Of a stretch of DNA of 64,000 bases, positions 45,694-55,065 are shown piece after piece. The notes beneath the pieces are model-generated. The model did no database searches, was not told where the DNA came from, and saw nothing but the letters and a program-made list of their open reading frames with translations. Position 1 is the first letter of the stretch. Every line of letters begins with the position of its first letter. Source of the DNA: Halomonas litopenaei (GTDB taxonomy: Bacteria > Pseudomonadota > Gammaproteobacteria > Pseudomonadales > Halomonadaceae); assembly GCF_003045775.1 (NCBI RefSeq), contig NZ_PXNS01000005.1, positions 248,001 through 312,000 on the forward strand, read 5' to 3'. The translations under genes and the position numbers were made by a program.

Positions 45694-46359
45694 ATGCACT
45701 GGTTTGGGATAGCTGTGACATTTTGTTATTCATCAATTATAGTGTTTCTTAGATGGGGAGATCTCTATCTTTTAAAAACCATGCCGCTTAATGAAGTTGG
45801 GGATTTTCTGGCGGGGGTTTTTGGACCGCTGATGTTGTTCTGGCTAATTGTTGGTTATATCCAGCAGCAAAAGGAGTTTCGGCAAAATACGGAAGTTTTG
45901 AGACTTCAAGCTGATGAGTTGAAAAAGTCAGTTGAGCAACATAGGCAGATGGTTGCCGTGACTAGAGAGCAGGTTGAAGCAGAGATTAAAGCCTTGGCAA
46001 TAGAGGAAAGTAGAATGAGGAGGGAGAGTCAGCCTTCGTTTTCTATAACTCAAGCCTACAGGAAAAGCATATCTTCAGGAAGAAAAACGTTTGTAATTAA
46101 AGTTGAAAATAATGGTCGTCCAGCGTCGAATGTTAATTTTTCTTCTGACCCAGAAATCCCGCAAATCGCTAATATGGGTAGTATACAATACTTTAAGACT
46201 GGTGTTGAATACCCTCTAACTTTTGATGTTGGAGTTAAAGAAAGTCCTCCTTTGAAGTTGAAGGTCGAAATAAATTGCTCGGATGAAAATCTTCAGCCAT
46301 ATACAAAGTCATTTTCTCTTTCTTTGGATGGAAATGAAAGATATTTAGTGAGTGAATGA
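45694..46359 (+). CDS. Membrane/coiled-coil protein of unknown function
   Basis: 221 aa. Two N-terminal membrane helices (about 2-20 and 38-55; VGDFLAGVFGPLMLFWLIVGY) are followed by a coiled coil (about 56-105; QADELKKSVEQHRQMVAVTR). A C-terminal beta-rich domain (about 115-215) comes next. The base composition is markedly AT-rich, unlike all core genes here, which indicates transfer. From memory, proteins with GDFLAG then QQ..E then SVEQ blocks occur in many islands and prophages; no function is established. It lies 43 bp after the recombinase on the same strand. A cell-envelope-linked defence or accessory role is only a guess. Confidence 0.7.
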   Translation: MHWFGIAVTFCYSSIIVFLRWGDLYLLKTMPLNEVGDFLAGVFGPLMLFWLIVGYIQQQKEFRQNTEVLRLQADELKKSVEQHRQMVAVTREQVEAEIKALAIEESRMRRESQPSFSITQAYRKSISSGRKTFVIKVENNGRPASNVNFSSDPEIPQIANMGSIQYFKTGVEYPLTFDVGVKESPPLKLKVEINCSDENLQPYTKSFSLSLDGNERYLVSE

Positions 46360-46476
46360 GATTTTATATTATGTCCTTAATGCCATGCTATGTTGTTGTA
46401 TATGTTAGGTAGTATGATAAATTATTGCTGGTAACTATGCTGCGTCTGCTTAACGTCTGGAATCACCCGAAAAAAT

Positions 46477-46931
46477 TTAATACTCCTTTCCAGCCTCCAC
46501 TCTCAAAGTAGGGTGGGGGTCTACAAAAGCTCCAAACGTCCCAGTGTTCTTGAGCAGATCCCCACCGGCTCCCGTACCCCCTGCTTGAAATATCTCGCTT
46601 CTCTTCACTGTGGGTCTGTCTCTGGCTTTCTGAGAGCCCTCGTAAGCGCTTCTATTCTCAAGCCAAGCCTTGGCCTTATCGGTTCTCTAGCGGTCTTCAG
46701 ATAGCCTTGTAGGCGGCTCTTGGGCAGGGCAGAGGAGGCTTGTTGGATAGTGAGGCGTGACCAACCGTTTTGGCACGGAAAATCTGACAGCGTGACGATG
46801 TGCGTGGGCGGCAAGCGGTAAGTCACTTGCACATGCACTGGGTCGAACGTGGGTCTTTTCGTAGTGAGGCGCCGGGAAGGGTGGGGTATCATCCGGTCAC
46901 GAGGTTGTGCGTGCTGACACCTAATTGACAC
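46477..46931 (-). pseudogene. Possible decayed ORF of the island
   Basis: The 46360-47008 stretch has no convincing intact gene. On the minus strand a frame from 46931 reads through YRLPPTHIVTLSDFPCQNGW to QGYLKTA. A second frame (46477-46686) reads KAKAWLENRSAYEGSQKARD, then FQAGGTGAGGDLLKNTG, with more protein-like composition. The two would join with a frameshift near 46690. No family recognised; this may be chance. Confidence 0.3.
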
Positions 46932-46933
46932 CT
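46915..46933. repeat. Short direct repeat near the island edge
   Basis: TGACACCT occurs at 46915-46922 and 46926-46933, separated by AAT, just beyond the tRNA terminator. It may be part of an attachment or integrase-arm site; evidence is weak. Confidence 0.35.
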
Positions 46934-46962
46934 GGAAGAGATTGGGGCTTCAGAAACGAAAA

Positions 46963-46992
46963 AGGCTCTTGCGTGAATGTTCGCAAGAGCCT
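46963..46992 (-). terminator. Rho-independent terminator after the tRNA-like gene
   Basis: Arms AGGCTCTTGCG (46963-46973) and CGCAAGAGCCT (46982-46992) pair over 11 bp with an 8-nt loop. On the minus strand the stem is followed by a U-run (TTTTTCGTTT). It lies 16 bp past the CCA end of the tRNA-like sequence. Confidence 0.85.
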
Positions 46993-47008
46993 GATTCTAC
47001 TAAATTCT

Positions 47009-47084
47009 TGGTCGGAGTAGCAGGATTCGAACCTACGACCTCTGCCTCCCGAATGCGTTGCTCTACCTGCTGAGCTACACCGGC
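47009..47084 (-). tRNA. Chimeric tRNA-like gene (Thr(CGT) 5' half / Pro(CGG) 3' half), probably a pseudo-tRNA
   Basis: The 76 nt fit the tRNA frame exactly: D-arm GCTC..GAGC, anticodon loop TTCGGGA (anticodon CGG), 5-nt variable loop, T-arm GTAGG-TTCGAAT-CCTGC and 3' ACCA. However, acceptor strand GCCGGTG cannot pair with TACTCCG (G1-G72, C2-C71 and C3-C70 clash), and ACGCA cannot pair with GGCAG in the anticodon stem. The 5' half closely resembles tRNA-Thr(CGT) (E. coli thrW, recalled) up to ATTCG. The 3' half fits tRNA-Pro(CGG). The join lies in the shared TTCG of the anticodon loop. Each half keeps its internal stem, so this looks like recombination between two tRNA genes rather than random decay. 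The 3' end faces the island. Confidence 0.7.
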
Positions 47085-47168
47085 TTGACACCACCTTCTC
47101 GATCACACCGGGCCTACCGCCAGCCCGGCTAGCGGGGTTTCCAGGCGTCCCTGATGGCCTCCCGTGCG

Positions 47169-48559
<1,391 letters not shown>

Positions 48560-48645
48560 GCCTTTGCCGAAGCGCAAAGCACTGAGGCAACGTCGGCGGT
48601 GCCGACGGGTTGCTCAAGACTCCCGTTACAGGTTTCGAGCCTTGC

Positions 48646-50700
48646 TCAGGCGGTGAAGGGCGGTGTGTCCAGGTCCGATGCGCCGTCGACGGTATCCACG
48701 AAGAGCTCGACCCGGTCGCGTCCCTGGTGCTTCGCTGTATAGAGCGCCTGGTCCGCCTGCTGTATCAGGCGTGCCAGATCTAGCGGTGCCTGGTCCTGGC
48801 ATGCCACCCCCAGGCTGATGGTCAGTGGCGTGCCGTCGTGATGAGCCAGCGGCGCCTGTCGGACGGCACGCCGCAGACGCTCGGCCACAGCGCTGGCTTC
48901 GGCTAGCCGTCCTTCGGGAATGATCACCAGAAACTCTTCCCCGCCGTAGCGCCCCAGCAGGCCGTCATCCCCCAGGGTCTCCTGTGCAAGTCGACCTACC
49001 GCCTTGAGCACTCTGTCGCCTTCGGCATGGCCGAGGCAGTCGTTGATGCGCTTGAAGTGGTCGATGTCGACAAGAATAACGCTCAGGGGCAAGCGCGCCC
49101 GCCAGGTCTGGGCGGTGGCCTGAAGGTGACGTCGGTTCGGCAGACCGGTGAGTTCGTCGTGGTCGGCGAGCCAGCTGAGTTGCTGCTGCAGGCGATGGCG
49201 AGTGCGGACCTCGCGGCGAAGGTCTCCGTTGGAGCGTGCAAGCGCACGATGCTGGGAGGCCATCTGGTGCTGGCTGAACAATGTCAGATAGAGGAACTGG
49301 CTGAACAGCAGACCCAGCATCAGGGTGACAGCCGGAAGACGGCTGCGCAGGCGCGTCAGCAATCGGGTATCGGGGCGCAAGGTCAGCTCGAGCGGTAGAT
49401 AGGCTGTGTCGACTGTCGCCGCCTTATTGTCGGGTCGATGCAGGGGAATGGCGTCGAGGGGAACGGATACTGTCCACGAGGCCGGATGCCCCTCCATGGG
49501 CCATTCCTTGATCAGACGGTTGTGGTAGGTAAGTCGGACCTGCAGGCTCCCCGCCCCCGAGGGGGGATGCGTATACATATTCTCGGCCATGGCTGACAGT
49601 GACAAGGTCGCTGCCAAGTGCCCGAGCAGCTTTCCACCGGGACGGCGAATCGGTAGCGAGAGCGTGATCTTCATCGTCGGTGCAGGAGCGTCGATGGCGA
49701 GGGTAGTGATCTGGGCCTCCGGGGGGGGCACCGCGGCAGGTTGAGGCATATCAGTGGGCCTGGGGACGACTGTGGTCGCGGGGCTTCGCACATTGCCGCC
49801 GGTCACTTCGACGTAGCGCAGCGTCGCAAGGTAGGGAAAGTGGTCGCGAAGAGGTCGCGTCAGGTGCTGCCAGCGTTCGGTAGAGGGCGGGAGCGGCGAT
49901 TGTTCGAGGAAAACCTGCAAATGTTGCAGGGAGTGTCGAAAGTCATTGAATTCGCTAGCCAGGCGTTCCTCCATGGCACGGCCTTCGCGCTGTCCTAGAT
50001 ATTGCAGTTCGCCATCGGCCTGAATCTCCAGGTACTGCCAAAGTGCCAGGGTCATCACGACCAGAAGTGTCGAAGGCCAAAGCCCACGCCTGAGGCTGTC
50101 GCGGGTGGGACGCCAGCCGCTTACCACGCCCACCCACTGGCCGGCCAGCAACAGGCCGAGGACGGCGGTGACGGTGAGCGAGTGGGCGTGCAGCAGTGCC
50201 GCTGAAGGCAGCCAGTGATGCAGTGGTGTCTGGTCCAGCAGCAACAGCAGCAAGCAGGACATGTGGAGCAAGGGGACGCCCAGGCTCGAGCGCGTGCGCG
50301 CCAGTATCCCCAGGGTCAGCAGCGTCAGCACGACCAGTTCGACCAGCGGCGGGCGCCAGTCCAGCAGAGTCGAAGGTGTCGTCAGCCAACGGAAGGGTTC
50401 GGACAGGCGCTCCAGTGACAGCCAGTCTTCCGGTGCACAGGTGCCGAATAGCAGAGTGACCAGGCACAGACACAGTGGCCATAGCACCAGGGCACTGGTG
50501 AAGACCCCCTTGCGTGTCCATCGCCATTGACCGATGGCGACGATAAGGGCCAGCGCCAGGGTCGTCTGATTCGCCGGCAGAGACGCTACCCGAGTATCGA
50601 GCACAGTGAGGGAGGCGACTGCCAGCACCAGGGCGAGCAGGGTCAGCCCTTGGCTCAATAGCCGGTAGTGACGAACAACGGGTGTCGAGGTGTACCACAT
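48646..50700 (-). CDS. Membrane diguanylate cyclase, tandem copy 3 of 3
   Basis: 684 aa. Eight or so N-terminal membrane helices (about 15-215), a periplasmic domain of about 230 residues, a further membrane helix (about 450-475) and a GGDEF domain (about 520-675). The active site is GRYGGEEFLVII with LVDIDHFKRINDCLGH upstream. The I-site position reads GDDG instead of RxxD, so product inhibition is unlikely. The landmark GVVSGWR follows the membrane bundle. It shares architecture and many short motifs with the next two genes. Likely makes c-di-GMP. Confidence 0.9.
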   Translation of the reverse strand: MWYTSTPVVRHYRLLSQGLTLLALVLAVASLTVLDTRVASLPANQTTLALALIVAIGQWRWTRKGVFTSALVLWPLCLCLVTLLFGTCAPEDWLSLERLSEPFRWLTTPSTLLDWRPPLVELVVLTLLTLGILARTRSSLGVPLLHMSCLLLLLLDQTPLHHWLPSAALLHAHSLTVTAVLGLLLAGQWVGVVSGWRPTRDSLRRGLWPSTLLVVMTLALWQYLEIQADGELQYLGQREGRAMEERLASEFNDFRHSLQHLQVFLEQSPLPPSTERWQHLTRPLRDHFPYLATLRYVEVTGGNVRSPATTVVPRPTDMPQPAAVPPPEAQITTLAIDAPAPTMKITLSLPIRRPGGKLLGHLAATLSLSAMAENMYTHPPSGAGSLQVRLTYHNRLIKEWPMEGHPASWTVSVPLDAIPLHRPDNKAATVDTAYLPLELTLRPDTRLLTRLRSRLPAVTLMLGLLFSQFLYLTLFSQHQMASQHRALARSNGDLRREVRTRHRLQQQLSWLADHDELTGLPNRRHLQATAQTWRARLPLSVILVDIDHFKRINDCLGHAEGDRVLKAVGRLAQETLGDDGLLGRYGGEEFLVIIPEGRLAEASAVAERLRRAVRQAPLAHHDGTPLTISLGVACQDQAPLDLARLIQQADQALYTAKHQGRDRVELFVDTVDGASDLDTPPFTA

Positions 50701-50820
50701 TCAGGCGTTCCAACCCTGGCGGCTCGCGGCCTGACTGGCCGCGCTACGACCAGCTTACCCAGGCGCTGAACGAGGCTCAGGAAGAAGTGCGCCGCCTCGC
50801 GCCAGTGGGGTTGACCTGAG

Positions 50821-52845
50821 TCAGGAGTGCAACAGACCGCTGGGCTCTGTGGCCTCGCTGGGCTCGGCAGCGGGCTTCGCCTCGGCGATCTCCACCCGAT
50901 TGCGGCCCAGCCGCTTGGCACGATACAGCGCCATATCCGCTCGATGCAGCAAGTCCCTTGGCACAACGGGGCCGTCGGTCTGGGTGATCAGGCCTATACA
51001 TACCGTCATGGGACTGCCGTCTTCGTGTTGTACGCCGCAGGCCTGCACCTCTCGCCTCAGGCGTTCTGCCCAGGCATGTACCCAGGCGATATCGCCCTGT
51101 GGCAGATAGACCACGAATTCCTCGCCGCCGTAGCGGGCCAGCACGCCACCCTGTGGAAGCAGCTTCTGCGCGCAGGCGGCGAAGCGCTTGAGTGCCTGGT
51201 CCCCGGCTTGATGGCCTTGTTGGTCGTTGATGCGCTTGAAATGGTCGAGGTCACATAACAGCAGACTGAGAGGGTTCTGTCCGGCATCCGTCGGCAGGCT
51301 GGCGAGAAAGGTGCGTCGATTGGCCAGGCCCGTGAGGTCGTCGTGTCCTGCCAGCCATTCGATGTTTTTCTGCAGGCGCGAACGACGCCGCATCTCTCGG
51401 CGTAGTTCGAGATTGGTATCGGCAATCTGGCGGTGCTGCTGGCGCTGCCGATGGCGGCTGAACAACAGCAGGTAGAGCAGCAGAGCCATGATCAGGCCGG
51501 TGCACAGCGTTGAACTCGGATAGTGCAGCTTCAGGTGCTCCAGCAAACGGCGGTTGGGGCTGAGCTCCAGGTGCAGGGTATGGGACAGCAGACGAACGTC
51601 GCTGACGAGCCTCCAGGGCGAATTAGCCGCTGACGTCGGTACCCGCCATAGGGTGCTGTCGCCGTCTTTCAATGTCAGCGTCATGGCGTCCGGTATATCG
51701 GCGAGCGCGGGCAGGAGATTGGAAGCTAAGGCGTCGAGGCTGAAGACCATGGCGACCGAACCCAGCAGCCGATCACCATCCACCGTGTGGATCGGCAGAA
51801 AGTGGATGATGCCCCAGCCTCCATCGGGCAGTGGCAGGATATCCGATGACACCGCGTCGCGCTGGTGAAAGCTCTGCTGCAGCACTTCCATCAGTGGCTG
51901 GTCGAGGGCTCCATCCAGCAAGCGCATGCCCGGGTAGGCCTGGTGCCAGTTGTCGTCGGGATAGAGGTGCTCGACCCGTCCGGAGAGATCGATCAGGGCC
52001 AGCAGGGGCAGTTCCGGGAAGTCGTTCATAAAGCTCTGGGCTTCGTGGCGCCACATCGATGCCGAGGGCAGGCGTTGATCGATCTCCCAGACCAGATGGA
52101 AGCGATGCATGGCTCGAAGGGTGTCGTCGATGCGGTCTGTCATCGTTGCCGACAGGCGATCGGTCTCCCGCTGGGCACGTTCGAATAGCTGCCGATTGGC
52201 CTCGCTATCCTGCTGGCACCACAGCAGAACCGTTGCCGTGGCAATAAGAAGACCGGGGCCCAGAGCGCGCAACAGGCTCGCCAGGTTGTGGCGCCAGCCG
52301 GTCACCACCGCCAGGAACTGGGTCAGCAATAGCAGCCCGCTGCCCGCCAGCGCCCAGGGGCCTGCGGGTGGCGCCAGCGGCGGCAGTGTCTCGGGCGCCG
52401 CCACCTGGTAGGCCAGACTCCCCCACAGCAGGACGGCGATGGCGTGGAGCAAGGGGGTGCCCAGGCCGGCACGGGTGCGCAGGGCAAGACTCAAGGCCAG
52501 GCACGCCAGCAGCAGGCTGTCGGCCAACCCCGGCCACTGCCAGGAAAGGCGTGGGTGGCCAGTATCGAGCGGCGCAGGTGGATCGAAAGTCGCCAGAGAC
52601 AGCCAGCCCTGGGGCAGGATATCGCCGGCCACGCCGATCAGCAGAGCGGCCAACACCGCCACCACCAGCGTCAGACTCAAGCCCAGCCGCTGGCGGTACC
52701 AGGCCAGTTGAGCAAGACCGATCAAGCCGCCCAGTACCAGGGTGGGCAAGGTGGTCGAGGCGGTATAGCCGGCGAGGCTGGCGCAGAGCCCCGCAATGTA
52801 CAGTGCCAGGGACAACAGCGTCAGCGGGATTCTGAGACGTAGCAT
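50821..52845 (-). CDS. Membrane diguanylate cyclase, tandem copy 2 of 3
   Basis: 674 aa from ATG 52845 (MLRLRIPLTLLSLALY); the frame extending to 53097 is unlikely to be coding. It has the same plan as its neighbours: membrane bundle (about 5-205, ending VVTGWRHN), sensor domain (about 225-440), membrane helix, then GGDEF with LLCDLDHFKRINDQQGH and ARYGGEEFVVYL. The I-site is absent (PQGG). A candidate FNR/Anr box lies about 145 bp upstream of the start. The C-terminus carries a charged tail (EAKPAAEPSEATEP). Confidence 0.9.
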   Translation of the reverse strand: MLRLRIPLTLLSLALYIAGLCASLAGYTASTTLPTLVLGGLIGLAQLAWYRQRLGLSLTLVVAVLAALLIGVAGDILPQGWLSLATFDPPAPLDTGHPRLSWQWPGLADSLLLACLALSLALRTRAGLGTPLLHAIAVLLWGSLAYQVAAPETLPPLAPPAGPWALAGSGLLLLTQFLAVVTGWRHNLASLLRALGPGLLIATATVLLWCQQDSEANRQLFERAQRETDRLSATMTDRIDDTLRAMHRFHLVWEIDQRLPSASMWRHEAQSFMNDFPELPLLALIDLSGRVEHLYPDDNWHQAYPGMRLLDGALDQPLMEVLQQSFHQRDAVSSDILPLPDGGWGIIHFLPIHTVDGDRLLGSVAMVFSLDALASNLLPALADIPDAMTLTLKDGDSTLWRVPTSAANSPWRLVSDVRLLSHTLHLELSPNRRLLEHLKLHYPSSTLCTGLIMALLLYLLLFSRHRQRQQHRQIADTNLELRREMRRRSRLQKNIEWLAGHDDLTGLANRRTFLASLPTDAGQNPLSLLLCDLDHFKRINDQQGHQAGDQALKRFAACAQKLLPQGGVLARYGGEEFVVYLPQGDIAWVHAWAERLRREVQACGVQHEDGSPMTVCIGLITQTDGPVVPRDLLHRADMALYRAKRLGRNRVEIAEAKPAAEPSEATEPSGLLHS

Positions 52846-52989
52846 GTACCCACTTTCCAGGCGAGGAGCTGGCGGTTGTTGGACGTTGTGGTCAGCGAAA
52901 TATCTCGCCGAACCGATCAGCGAGAAGAATAGACGTTCGGGGGATTGTGCTGGAAAATGCGGCCAAGTGGGCGCGGAACCATGCCTTTC

Positions 52990-53003
52990 CTGATGTAGAT
53001 CAA
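52990..53003 (-). promoter_or_regulatory. FNR/Anr-type box
   Basis: On the minus strand the site reads TTGATCTACATCAG, 9 of 10 positions of TTGAT-N4-ATCAA. It lies in the 235-bp gap upstream of the middle diguanylate cyclase. No clear -10 box was seen at the expected distance, so activation is unproven. Confidence 0.45.
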
Positions 53004-53080
53004 GGACATCGAGGGGGCGGGTGGGTGTCTGGTTGGCGCCTGGTGTTGAGGCCGCGTGCCAGATCCGCGCAAGGCCGCGC

Positions 53081-55051
53081 TCAGGCAGGTGATCCACAAA
53101 CCTCGATGCGATTGCGCCCCTGCCGCTTGGCCCGATAAAGTGCCAGGTCCGCGCGGTGGAGCAGGTCTTCGGCGATCAGGTCGCCGGCGCCGTGGCTGGC
53201 GATGCCGATGCTTACCGTCATGGGGCGCCCGTCGGCATGCTCAACGCCGCAGTTCATCACGCTCTGGCGCAGGGATTCGGCGATCTCGACGGCCTCGTCC
53301 GCGGCCACCCCGGTCAGCAGGGCGACGAATTCCTCGCCGCCGTAACGGGCCAGCACCACCCCTTCGGGCATCGCCAGGCGTCCCACTCGGGCGAAGCGAC
53401 GAAGCGCCTCGTCCCCCGCCTGGTGGCCGAGCTGGTCATTGATGCTCTTGAAGTGATCGATGTCACACAGAAGAACGCTCAGCGGGCGGCACTCCTGCTG
53501 TTCTCGCAACGTCGACATGAACAGGCGGCGATTGGGCAGCAGCGTCAGCTCGTCGTGGCCGGCAAGCCACTCCACCTCACGCTGCAGTTCGGTACGATGG
53601 CGGACCTCTCGGCGCAGCTCCTCGTTGGAGCGGTACATCGACGAGTGTTGTACCGACATGCGGTGGTGGCCGAATACCACCATGTACAGCAGGTAAGCCA
53701 GCAGCAGCCCGATGCTGAGACTGGCCACCGGCTGGCGCGAACGCAGACCCAGCAGGTAGCCGGTGGAGGCGTTCAAGGCGACGGTCAGCTCTTGTTCGTC
53801 AAGGGCAAGCAGGCTAAGCGTGGTCCATGGGCCTGGCGACTCGCTGGTCGGCCAGTCGCGGATGGTGTCACCATCCACGGCAAAGCGCATGCGGATATGC
53901 TCACGGTCCAGCAGGGTCTCGGCGTAGAGCTTGTCGGCCAGCACCGGGAAGCTGAGTACCATGGCCGCAGCGCCGGTGACGCGCTGCTGGTCGGGGGAGG
54001 TGATCGGCAGGTAGTAGATCATGCCGGGCATCCCCTGCAGCAGTGGCACGACGCCGGTGTGGCCCTCCTGGTTGGCGGACAGTGCCTTCGCTAGTGCGTC
54101 GACGTAGGGGCGGTCCACGTCTAGTGCATTGATGCCGACGATCGCCCGGTTGCTGTCATCGCGTGGGTGGACAAGGCGGATGGTACCGTCGGCTTCGATA
54201 TAGGCGATGTTGAGAAAGTAGCTGAAGTCCTGGTGGTAAAAGGCGGCCTGGCGCTCCCACTCTTCGGCGCTGGGGGGCTCTTCCAGCAGGCTCCAGAAGC
54301 TGGCGAAACGCCTCACTGCCTCCAGGTGGGCCGTTATCTCGGCGCCAAGCTGAGTCGCCAGACGATCCGCTTCGCCCTGCAGCTCGTCTTGAAGCTGCTG
54401 GTCCACGTATAGCGTTTGCTGATGCCATACGAACAGACTGGCCAGCACCAGGGCGAGCGAGGGAATCAGGCTGCGCAGGATGCTGGTCTGGGTGTGGCGC
54501 CACCCCGAGACCACGCCGACGAACTGGGCGGCCAGCAAGAGCGCCAGCAACAGCATGCTGGCGGGGGTGCCTGCCAGGTTCTGCGGCGAGCGGATCTCGT
54601 CGGTGGCCAGCAGCAGCGCTTCGGTGACCAGTAACAGCGCCGCCAGCGCCTGCAGCAGCGGGGCAGCCAGGCTCGCCCGGGTGCGTCCCAGCAGCCCGCC
54701 AGTCAGCGCCAGCAGGATGAGCAGCTCCATCAAGGGCGGTCGAAGATCGTCGAGGCCCTGGACCCCGGGTAGCCACGATGCCCATTGGTCGAGCGTGACG
54801 TAAGGGATCAGGGCTTCGGGCAGCAGGTAGCTGGCCAGGCCCAGCAGCAGGATCGCCAGCACCGGCAGCAGACACACGACCGACATCCTCACCCCACGCC
54901 AGTACCACATCGCCTGGCCGATGCCGATCAGCAGCAGCAGGGTCCAGCTGGCGCTGTGGCTCTGATCCTGGATCATCGAGGGGTCGACGATCAGTCCCGC
55001 CGTGGCCAGCAGGATGACCAGCAGCGTCATGGACAGGGCAATTCGAGACAT
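53081..55051 (-). CDS. Membrane diguanylate cyclase, tandem copy 1 of 3
   Basis: 656 aa from ATG 55051 (MSRIALSMTLLVILLATAG). The architecture matches the two following genes: membrane bundle (about 5-205, ending GVVSGWRHTQ), periplasmic sensor with EADGTIRLVHPRDDSN, one more helix, and GGDEF with LLCDIDHFKSINDQLGH and ARYGGEEFVALL. The I-site is absent (PEGV). It lies 14 bp after mltF, so the two are probably co-transcribed, and is first of the three in transcription order. Confidence 0.9.
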   Translation of the reverse strand: MSRIALSMTLLVILLATAGLIVDPSMIQDQSHSASWTLLLLIGIGQAMWYWRGVRMSVVCLLPVLAILLLGLASYLLPEALIPYVTLDQWASWLPGVQGLDDLRPPLMELLILLALTGGLLGRTRASLAAPLLQALAALLLVTEALLLATDEIRSPQNLAGTPASMLLLALLLAAQFVGVVSGWRHTQTSILRSLIPSLALVLASLFVWHQQTLYVDQQLQDELQGEADRLATQLGAEITAHLEAVRRFASFWSLLEEPPSAEEWERQAAFYHQDFSYFLNIAYIEADGTIRLVHPRDDSNRAIVGINALDVDRPYVDALAKALSANQEGHTGVVPLLQGMPGMIYYLPITSPDQQRVTGAAAMVLSFPVLADKLYAETLLDREHIRMRFAVDGDTIRDWPTSESPGPWTTLSLLALDEQELTVALNASTGYLLGLRSRQPVASLSIGLLLAYLLYMVVFGHHRMSVQHSSMYRSNEELRREVRHRTELQREVEWLAGHDELTLLPNRRLFMSTLREQQECRPLSVLLCDIDHFKSINDQLGHQAGDEALRRFARVGRLAMPEGVVLARYGGEEFVALLTGVAADEAVEIAESLRQSVMNCGVEHADGRPMTVSIGIASHGAGDLIAEDLLHRADLALYRAKRQGRNRIEVCGSPA

Positions 55052-55065
55052 GAAGGCAAGGTGTC

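Noticed and set aside
43217..47008. Intact prophage
   Set aside because: No structural, lysis, replication or integrase genes; only regulator fragments and accessory genes remain.
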